9,953 bases of DNA from Muribaculaceae bacterium (GTDB taxonomy: Bacteria; Bacteroidota; Bacteroidia; Bacteroidales; Muribaculaceae): assembly GCA_017962285.1 (NCBI GenBank), contig JAGCVR010000034.1, positions 1-9,953 on the forward strand, read 5' to 3'. How positions within the stretch are numbered: the first letter of the stretch is position 1; each line of letters starts with the position of its first letter. This document shows, piece after piece, positions 1-5,528 of the stretch. The notes below the pieces were generated by a model that worked only from the letters and a program-made list of their open reading frames with translations, had not been told where the DNA came from and made no database searches. The position numbers and the translations under genes are program-made.

Positions 1-822
1 ACGAGTGGCTCTTCGGCCATCAACGAGATAAATATTGAAAACATACATCCCAACCCTGACCAGCCGCGAACGTCCTTACAGGAAGACTCTCTCGAGGAGC
101 TGGCTTCGTCGATTCGCGAACTCGGAATAATCCAGCCGCTCACCCTGCGCTCAATGCCGAATGGCGATTACCAGATTATTTCGGGTGAAAGACGCTACAG
201 GGCCGCCAAAATTGCAGGCCTGACATCGGTGCCGGCTTACATCCGCACCGCCTCCGACTCCGAAATCACCGAAATGGCTCTCATTGAGAACATTCAGCGC
301 GAGGACCTTAACGCTATTGAGATTGCGCTTACTTTCCGCAAACTCATCGACCAGTACAAACTCACCCAAGAGCGACTCAGTCAACGGCTAGGGAAGAAAC
401 GTGCAACCATCGCCAATTTCCTGCGCTTGCTGCGTCTGCCGGCAGAAGTGCAGCTTGGTCTGCGCGACCACACACTCGACATGGGGCATGCACGTGCATT
501 GCTCTCAATCGACTCGCCGGCAAAGCAGCTCCGTCTCTACAACGAAATAGTGAAAAAAGGTCTCTCTGTACGTCAGGTGGAACAGCTTGCCAGGCAATAC
601 GAGCAAGAGCATGATGCTCACGGCGGAGAATCTGAAAACCCAGCCAAACCATCGCAAAGAAAAGACTACTCAATCCTCACGCGCCACATTTCAAAGACTT
701 TTGGCGTGCCTGTTAAGTTCTCTCTTTCCGATAGCGGAAAAGGGAAAATCACCTTCCCTTTTCAGAATCAGGACGAACTTGAAAGAATAATTTCTATATT
801 TGACAAATTAAAACAAGAATAA
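1..822 (+). CDS. parB: Chromosome partitioning protein ParB, 3' part (5' end outside window)
   Basis: The frame is open from base 1 and ends with TAA at 820-822, giving 273 visible residues; only a short N-terminal piece is missing compared with the usual length of about 290-300. ParB loads at parS sites near the replication origin and, with ParA, segregates the chromosome. Visible signs: the NPDQPR motif near residues 18-23, the CTP-binding motifs GERRYR (62-67) and ENIQRE (96-101), then a helix-turn-helix (about 122-147, TQERLSQRLGKKRATI) and HARALL (163-168). The C-terminal part (about 220-273) would be the dimerisation domain. A later ATG at 154 is internal, because the conserved NPDQPR box lies upstream of it. 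parA is expected just upstream. The DUF5683 gene follows after 9 bases, so they are probably co-transcribed. Family call is secure. Confidence 0.95.
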   Translation, partial: TSGSSAINEINIENIHPNPDQPRTSLQEDSLEELASSIRELGIIQPLTLRSMPNGDYQIISGERRYRAAKIAGLTSVPAYIRTASDSEITEMALIENIQREDLNAIEIALTFRKLIDQYKLTQERLSQRLGKKRATIANFLRLLRLPAEVQLGLRDHTLDMGHARALLSIDSPAKQLRLYNEIVKKGLSVRQVEQLARQYEQEHDAHGGESENPAKPSQRKDYSILTRHISKTFGVPVKFSLSDSGKGKITFPFQNQDELERIISIFDKLKQE

Positions 823-831
823 ATTCCTCCC

Positions 832-1665
832 TTGAAGATTACGGCACATAGAATCATTCCCAGACTGACGGCAGTGCTTGTCTTGGCGTTGTCGCTGACT
901 GGTGTGCAGGCTCGGGAAAATGCTTCAGTGAGTCAGGAGGATTCCACCGCTTACACTTCTGTCCATTCCACCAAATCTCTCCACCGCGACCGCAGGACAG
1001 TTAACGTTCCGCAGAAAGAACTCAGAGACAAGGAATCGGGAGTGAGAATCGTGAACATTGAAGGCGACACAGTGATGCTTTCGGGCATGGATTCCATTGC
1101 CGACCTGCAAGGTGTGGAAATTATTAATCCCGCCGATTCTGCCATGGCACCGAATCTGGGGAAAATCCGCATTTTCAACCCCGACCCGATGAGGGCAATG
1201 TGGCTGTCGGCTCTGTTTCCCGGAGCAGGCCAGATATATAACCGACGCTACTGGAAACTCCCCATAATTGTGGGGGCTTTCGTGGGATTGAGCTACGGCA
1301 TGTCGTGGAACAACCGGATGCTTTCGGACTATACCAAGGCCTATCGCGACGCGATGGACGATGACCCGAATACGAGAAGCTACATGGATCTCTTTGCCCC
1401 CACGGTGAAAGAAGAGACCCTCGACAAATCATGGCTGCAGAATGTGCTCCGCAGCAAAAGGAACTATTACCGCCGATATCGCGACATCTGCATCTTCTGC
1501 ATGGTGGGTGTGTATCTGCTCAACGTTCTCGATGCCTATGTGGATGCGTCGCTGGCTCATTTCGACATCTCTCCCGACCTGTCGATGAAAGTGAGACCCG
1601 CCGTGATGCAGCCCGACATGACGCGATTGCCTGCGGTTGGTCTGCAGTGCGCAGTTAATTTCTGA
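832..1665 (+). CDS. DUF5683 membrane protein of unknown function, TTG start
   Basis: A 277-residue protein. The start is TTG at 832: the preceding in-frame stop is at 820-822, and only TTG gives the full signal-peptide-like segment (residues 1-27, ending GVQA). Residues 28-115 are polar and low in recognisable motifs. From about 119 the protein matches the DUF5683 pattern as I remember it: WLSALFPGAGQIYNRRYWK (124-142), a hydrophobic segment at about 143-158, a charged loop (160-215), a second hydrophobic segment (about 219-232) and NVLDAYVDASLAHFD (231-245). It is therefore probably anchored in the inner membrane. The function of the family is not known to me. Position directly behind parB, 22 bases before the transglycosylase gene, suggests one operon and a possible role in envelope or division processes; that is inference only. 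Confidence 0.85.
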   Translation: MKITAHRIIPRLTAVLVLALSLTGVQARENASVSQEDSTAYTSVHSTKSLHRDRRTVNVPQKELRDKESGVRIVNIEGDTVMLSGMDSIADLQGVEIINPADSAMAPNLGKIRIFNPDPMRAMWLSALFPGAGQIYNRRYWKLPIIVGAFVGLSYGMSWNNRMLSDYTKAYRDAMDDDPNTRSYMDLFAPTVKEETLDKSWLQNVLRSKRNYYRRYRDICIFCMVGVYLLNVLDAYVDASLAHFDISPDLSMKVRPAVMQPDMTRLPAVGLQCAVNF

Positions 1666-1687
1666 AAATCAATAATCATCTCAAAAT

Positions 1688-3538
1688 ATGAAAATCAAAA
1701 CATTAAATATCATGCTTAAAAAAATTTCTCTTGTTGCAATGGTTGTGCTGATGGCATTACCTTCTTCAGCAGCTAAAAAGCAATCAATCCTGTCGCTAAA
1801 AGAGTCAATCACCGACAATGACATCGTGTACCCAGAGAGTTTTGAGACCAACACCACAGAACTCATGCAGAACTGGTACCTGCAGAACTACATCGTTCTT
1901 GATGCCGATGTTGAGAAACGCGACGCCGCAGTGGCTTCCGATGCCGAGTACATCAAACGGCTTTCGGCAATGCCGACCGTTATTGAAATGCCCTACAACC
2001 AGATTGTCCGTTCCTATATCGACCGCTATATTACCCGGAACAGGACTTTGGTGGAAGAAATGCTCGGTATGAGTCTCTATTATATGCCGATTTTCGAACA
2101 GGCTCTTGAACGTGAGCAGCTTCCTCTGGAGCTCAAATATCTGCCTGTGATTGAATCTGCACTTGACCCGAACGCCGTTTCCCGAGCCGGAGCTGCCGGA
2201 TTGTGGCAGTTTATGGTGGCGACTGGAAAAGGTCTCGGGCTGGAAGTGAATTCTCTCGTTGACGAACGCCGCGACCCTTACCGCTCGTCGGATGCCGCCG
2301 CCAAGTACCTGAAGAGTCTGTTTAACATCTATGGGGACTGGTCTCTTGCCTTGGCTGCCTATAACTGCGGTCCGGGCAATGTCAACAAGGCTCTCACGCG
2401 CGCCGGCAACTCGGAGAAAACGAAGGATTTCTGGGATATTTATGCTTATCTTCCCCGTGAGACACGCGGTTATGTGCCGGCATTTATCGCCGCAAATTAT
2501 GTGATGACTTATTTCAAATCGCACAACATCAGCCCGTCGCTTGCAAAGAAACCGCTTATTACCGACACCATTTCGGTCAACCGGTACATACACTTCAAGC
2601 AGATTGCGTCTGTGCTCAATTTGTCGATTGATGAAATTCGTGTCCTCAATCCCCAGTATCGCCGCGATGTCATTCCTGGCGGCAACCGTTCCTACACGTT
2701 AACGTTGCCTTCGCAGCAAATCTACAGCTATATCCTCAGTGAAGACAGTATCGCCAACTACCGCACCGACCTCTATGCCCACCGCGAAGTGGTGGAGCCG
2801 GTCTCTGAGACTTCTGTCAGTCAGGATGGCGGTTCCTACACATGGGAAACCAAGCAGGTTACTCAGTATCACAAGGTGAGGAAGGGCGAAAAGCTGGGAG
2901 CCATAGCCAAGAGATACGGAATGTCGCAGAAATCACTGAAGGCTATGAATGGCCTCAGGAGCAACACCATTAAAAGGGGGCAGACGCTCAAAGTTGTTAC
3001 ATCCAAGCGTGTCAAGGTGTTCAAGCCCCAGCCGACCCCTGTTTCTGCGGAACCGGAATTGGTGCAGAACGATATTCAGGAGGGTTTCGATGCCGACTCG
3101 GCAGCCGTTGCTGAACAGGTGGCGCAAGCTACTGCCAAGAACACGCCGTATAAGGGTTCTTACAGTATCGATACTCCACGCCCGGAGCCAAAACATGTTG
3201 CCGAAGATGAGGTGAAGTCGCAGGCATCACAGGCGCATGAGCGGAATAATTACTACACAAGTCAGGCCGGACGCCGTGAAAGCAAGGAACAAAACTACCG
3301 CCACTCTCGCAGCAGCCGTCAGACGCCGCCAAAACCTAAGCAGCACACCATCAAGGAAGGAGAGAACCTCACCAAGATTGCAAAACGCAATGGTGTAACT
3401 GTTGAGGAACTGAAAAGGGCCAATAACATCAGCGGAGACAAGATTAAAATCGGCTCCACATTGGTCATCCCGTCAAAGCAGCAGGCAGGTGGTAAACACA
3501 GCCGCGGGAAAAAATCAGGACATCGCCGCCGTCGTTAG
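1688..3538 (+). CDS. mltD: MltD-like membrane-associated lytic murein transglycosylase with LysM domains
   Basis: A 616-residue exported enzyme that cleaves peptidoglycan glycan strands. A signal peptide covers about residues 1-29 (hydrophobic core LVAMVVLMALPSSA); ATG at 1712 (Met9) is a possible alternative start that would also leave a good signal peptide. The transglycosylase (SLT) domain lies at about 135-240: YLPVIESALDP holds the expected catalytic Glu156, followed by AAGLWQFM (169-176) and ALAAYNCGPGNV (221-232), the classic family 1 motifs. Three LysM-type segments follow: a degenerate one at about 299-341, a good one at 394-437 and a good C-terminal one at 553-595. The linker 438-552 is polar, and the C-terminus is very basic (GKKSGHRRRR). 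The lack of a lipobox sets it apart from E. coli MltD. The gene lies 22 bases behind the DUF5683 gene, and its TAG stop overlaps the TAA stop of the opposing ssb gene. Confidence 0.92.
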   Translation: MKIKTLNIMLKKISLVAMVVLMALPSSAAKKQSILSLKESITDNDIVYPESFETNTTELMQNWYLQNYIVLDADVEKRDAAVASDAEYIKRLSAMPTVIEMPYNQIVRSYIDRYITRNRTLVEEMLGMSLYYMPIFEQALEREQLPLELKYLPVIESALDPNAVSRAGAAGLWQFMVATGKGLGLEVNSLVDERRDPYRSSDAAAKYLKSLFNIYGDWSLALAAYNCGPGNVNKALTRAGNSEKTKDFWDIYAYLPRETRGYVPAFIAANYVMTYFKSHNISPSLAKKPLITDTISVNRYIHFKQIASVLNLSIDEIRVLNPQYRRDVIPGGNRSYTLTLPSQQIYSYILSEDSIANYRTDLYAHREVVEPVSETSVSQDGGSYTWETKQVTQYHKVRKGEKLGAIAKRYGMSQKSLKAMNGLRSNTIKRGQTLKVVTSKRVKVFKPQPTPVSAEPELVQNDIQEGFDADSAAVAEQVAQATAKNTPYKGSYSIDTPRPEPKHVAEDEVKSQASQAHERNNYYTSQAGRRESKEQNYRHSRSSRQTPPKPKQHTIKEGENLTKIAKRNGVTVEELKRANNISGDKIKIGSTLVIPSKQQAGGKHSRGKKSGHRRRR

Positions 3539-3891
3539 GACGCGTCACCTTCGCTACGCGGGCGACCTACAAATTCGAAAGTGTCAACGTAAACCTCGGT
3601 AACGTAGCGCTTTATCTGATTCTTGTCCTCCCACGCACGGGTGCGGAGCTTTCCCTCTATGTAGAGCTGGCTCCCTTTGCGGATATATTTTTCGGCTATT
3701 TCGGCATTCTTGCCCCACATCACAATGTTGTGCCATTCGGTGCGCTCAGGTACCTGAGCTCCGTTGGCTGTTGTGTAGCCACGTTCCGAAGTGGCGAGCG
3801 GGAAAGATGCTATGGCATTTCCCTGTGACGGATATCTCACGTCGGGGTCTTTCCCCACATTACCTATAAGTATTACTTTGTTTACCGACAT
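3535..3891 (-). CDS. ssb: Single-stranded DNA-binding protein, short form without acidic tail
   Basis: A 118-residue protein. Residues 1-108 form one OB-fold of the bacterial SSB family: MSVNKVILIGNVGKDPDVRY at the start, the conserved ERTEWHNIVMWGKNAEIAEKY stretch at about 50-69 (W53, W59), KGSQLYIEGKLRTR (72-85) and ITEV-like YVTEVYVDTFEFVG (96-109). It coats single-stranded DNA in replication, repair and recombination. The protein ends GRPRSEGDAS and lacks both the glycine/proline-rich linker and the acidic DDLPF-type tip through which SSBs recruit partner proteins. The frame stops at TAA (complement of 3535-3537) inside the end of mltD, and reading on in the other frames does not reveal a tail. 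It lies 30 bases downstream of the argC-like gene, so it is likely the last gene of the argR transcript. It could be a second, specialised SSB with the full-length copy elsewhere. Confidence 0.93.
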   Translation of the reverse strand: MSVNKVILIGNVGKDPDVRYPSQGNAIASFPLATSERGYTTANGAQVPERTEWHNIVMWGKNAEIAEKYIRKGSQLYIEGKLRTRAWEDKNQIKRYVTEVYVDTFEFVGRPRSEGDAS

Positions 3892-3921
3892 ATCTTTTTA
3901 TGTTTTTAATTATACTCTATT

Positions 3922-4806
3922 CTAACATGGATTTAGCATGAGGCCCACGCGCTCATGCAGCCCGAAAAGCAAATTCATCAGGTGAACGCAGTTGCCCACA
4001 TCGCCCTTGATTTCGCTGTCGATAGTAGTCCGCAGAAGCAGGCGGCTGCCATCGGATTTTAAGGAAATGAAGCATTTGTTCGTGCCTCTGGCATCACCGG
4101 AGTTGACCTCATTCACCAAAAACGTGAAGTTGTGGTCGTCGTAATAATCCTCGTACAGTTCACGCAAGACATCCTCAGCAACTCTGCAGTCAACTGAGGC
4201 TTCCATAAGCAGGTCGGAACTGTCGTCGGTCTTCATGAAACTTATTTCCAACGGAGAATTGAAACTGGACTGCAGGCTTGATAATGCAGTCTCAATCTCG
4301 GTCTTCGTCTCGTTGTCATTGAATTCGCGGCTACCGCCCGTGAACGTGATTTTTACGGTGCCGGACAAGAGCAGATTCTTGGCGAGCGGAAGCAGCCCGA
4401 GCAATCCGGCTATAGTGGTAGCGTGAGGGCTGAACACCCTGTGAGTGTCGCGTACGATGAGCTTTCGGTTTAATTCTGCAATGCCGGTAATATATGGCGT
4501 GGATTCCAGAGCGGTTCGGATGCCAGATATGACATAGGCATCTTCTCTTAAGTTCTTCAGTACTTCTCCGGCCTTCTCGATATCGGCATCATCGCGGATA
4601 AATATCACATCCAATTCCTGCGTATTGATGGCGCCAAACACTAAATCTGTTTCTCCGACAAGTTCGCGAAATACACGGTCAACCCGTGCTCCTTCATATT
4701 CCGGGCAAATCAACGCTTTCACCTCCACGTCGGGATGATGAAGAAGTATCGAGAACAGTTTCTTCGTTTGTCGGTTGGCTTTGCCGATAATTCCTGCTTT
4801 TATCAT
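3922..4806 (-). CDS. ArgC-like protein (N-acetyl-gamma-glutamyl-phosphate reductase family) lacking catalytic and cofactor residues
   Basis: An intact 294-codon frame that resembles Bacteroides-type ArgC, the NADPH-dependent third enzyme of arginine synthesis, over its whole length. Family-like stretches: MIKAGIIG (1-8), LLHHPDVEVKALI (21-33), ETDLVF (52-57), GIAELNRKLI (108-117), GLLPLAKNLLL (137-147), TNKCFISL (242-249), IKGDVG and VHLMNLLFGLHERVGLMLNP (274-293). Against the ArgC pattern as I remember it, GGAGYTAGEL has become GKANRQTKKL (8-17), losing the dinucleotide-binding glycines; NPGCFAT has become SPHATTI (126-132), which places Ala129 where the catalytic Cys should be; and the region with the catalytic HxH motif is shortened by about 20 residues around 157-175. 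ArgC is usually about 320 residues, so this one is short. It should not reduce acyl phosphates; an arginine-sensing, scaffold or relic role is open. It follows argR after 73 bases and precedes ssb. Family membership is fairly sure; function is unknown. Confidence 0.8.
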   Translation of the reverse strand: MIKAGIIGKANRQTKKLFSILLHHPDVEVKALICPEYEGARVDRVFRELVGETDLVFGAINTQELDVIFIRDDADIEKAGEVLKNLREDAYVISGIRTALESTPYITGIAELNRKLIVRDTHRVFSPHATTIAGLLGLLPLAKNLLLSGTVKITFTGGSREFNDNETKTEIETALSSLQSSFNSPLEISFMKTDDSSDLLMEASVDCRVAEDVLRELYEDYYDDHNFTFLVNEVNSGDARGTNKCFISLKSDGSRLLLRTTIDSEIKGDVGNCVHLMNLLFGLHERVGLMLNPC

Positions 4807-4879
4807 AGTGGTGTGGATTTCTTTTTCAAATAATTATGATGTGGTTGTTATGTTCGTCCGCATTATTCACCATTTGTTA

Positions 4880-5368
4880 TTAATTTATCTTTTCAGAGGG
4901 GATAAACTGCGATAGCAACGTCCTCACTTCGTCTCGCGTCGTGCCCTCCCGGATAATCGCAAATACAGTGTCGGCTCCTGCTATTGTGCCGAGAATGGCG
5001 TCGGAATGACTCATGTCGATGTCGTAGGCAAGTCCTGTAGCGTAACCGTTGCGGGTCTTTATTACGGCGATGTTTCCCGAGAACTCCAGGGAGATGTAAC
5101 CCCGTTGTTCAATTACACTTGCCCTGTGCTCACCTTGCAGAAGCATGGAGTCCTTAAGATGATTGCTGTCGGGAATCATATAGATGTATTTCCCGTTAGA
5201 AGTGGCAACCTTGGTGATTTGCAATTCTTTAATATCACGCGACAAAGTGGCTTGTGTTACATGATGCCCCTGCTGATTGAGCTTGTCGCACAATTCCCAC
5301 TGATTGCTCACTGCTTCATGTTTGATGATGTCGATTATCAATGCATGACGCTCTTTCTTATTGCTCAT
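4880..5368 (-). CDS. argR: Arginine repressor ArgR
   Basis: A 162-residue transcription factor, the normal length for ArgR. The N-terminal winged helix (about 1-70) has the recognition helix VTQATLSRDIKEL (37-49) with the Ser43-Arg44 pair that contacts DNA in the family. The C-terminal domain (about 85-157) forms hexamers and binds L-arginine; its signature is GTIAGADTVFAI (127-138). Many family members carry GTIAGDDT, so the first acidic residue of the pair is Ala132 here and only Asp133 remains, which may alter arginine affinity or specificity. ATG at 5366-5368 is chosen because it begins a typical MSNKKERH start directly before the first helix. The gene is first in a likely argR/argC-like/ssb transcript and has a canonical promoter with an ARG-box-like site upstream, which suggests self-repression. 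The family call is secure. Confidence 0.95.
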   Translation of the reverse strand: MSNKKERHALIIDIIKHEAVSNQWELCDKLNQQGHHVTQATLSRDIKELQITKVATSNGKYIYMIPDSNHLKDSMLLQGEHRASVIEQRGYISLEFSGNIAVIKTRNGYATGLAYDIDMSHSDAILGTIAGADTVFAIIREGTTRDEVRTLLSQFIPSEKIN

Positions 5369-5407
5369 AAGATTATCGATAAAAAGTTTTCATGAATATT
5401 GCAGAGG

Positions 5408-5439
5408 CAAAATTAAGAATAATTATGCAATTATGCAAA
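5408..5439 (-). promoter_or_regulatory. Bacteroides-type promoter for argR
   Basis: On the minus strand there is TTTG (5436-5439), a 20-base spacer (5416-5435) and TAATTTTG (5408-5415). This matches the Bacteroidota sigma-factor consensus TTTG, 19-21 bases, TAnnTTTG without a mismatch. Transcription would begin near 5400, leaving a leader of about 30 bases before the argR ATG. Confidence 0.72.
5414..5431 (-). promoter_or_regulatory. Candidate ARG box (ArgR operator) inside the argR promoter
   Basis: The minus strand reads ATTGCATAATTATTCTTA. Compared with the E. coli ARG box (WNTGAATWWWWATTCANW), it differs at two positions only. It lies in the spacer between the promoter elements and touches the -7 element, so a bound repressor would block RNA polymerase. 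A second half-site-like unit arises from the tandem repeat ATTATGCA (5422-5429 and 5430-5437, plus strand), and TGAAT at 5393-5397 is a further possible half-site. The consensus comes from another phylum and the region is AT-rich, so the match is suggestive rather than proven. Confidence 0.5.
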
Positions 5440-5528
5440 ATCAATATAAAAATCTTTGAAAAGCAATAAATTCGGCGCTTCCACGTTTAAAAAATGAGAT
5501 ATTTATTATCATATTTTACGTCATAAGA

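Noticed and set aside
1805..2593. 262-codon minus-strand open frame opposite the mltD gene
   Set aside because: It lies wholly inside a gene with clear SLT motifs, its translation shows no recognisable domain, and it looks like an antisense shadow.
3922..4806. Reading the argC-like gene as a pseudogene
   Set aside because: The frame is full, with a start, a stop and family-like sequence at both ends; loss of active-site residues alone does not make it a broken gene.
5006..5395. 129-codon plus-strand open frame opposite argR
   Set aside because: The opposite strand encodes a textbook ArgR with promoter; the plus-strand product has no recognisable pattern.
5451..5458. AATCTTTG as a -7 element for the porE-like gene
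   Set aside because: One mismatch to TAnnTTTG and no TTTG at the right distance upstream. TATTTTAC at 5512-5519 is another weak match but too close to the start codon. The true promoter was not found.
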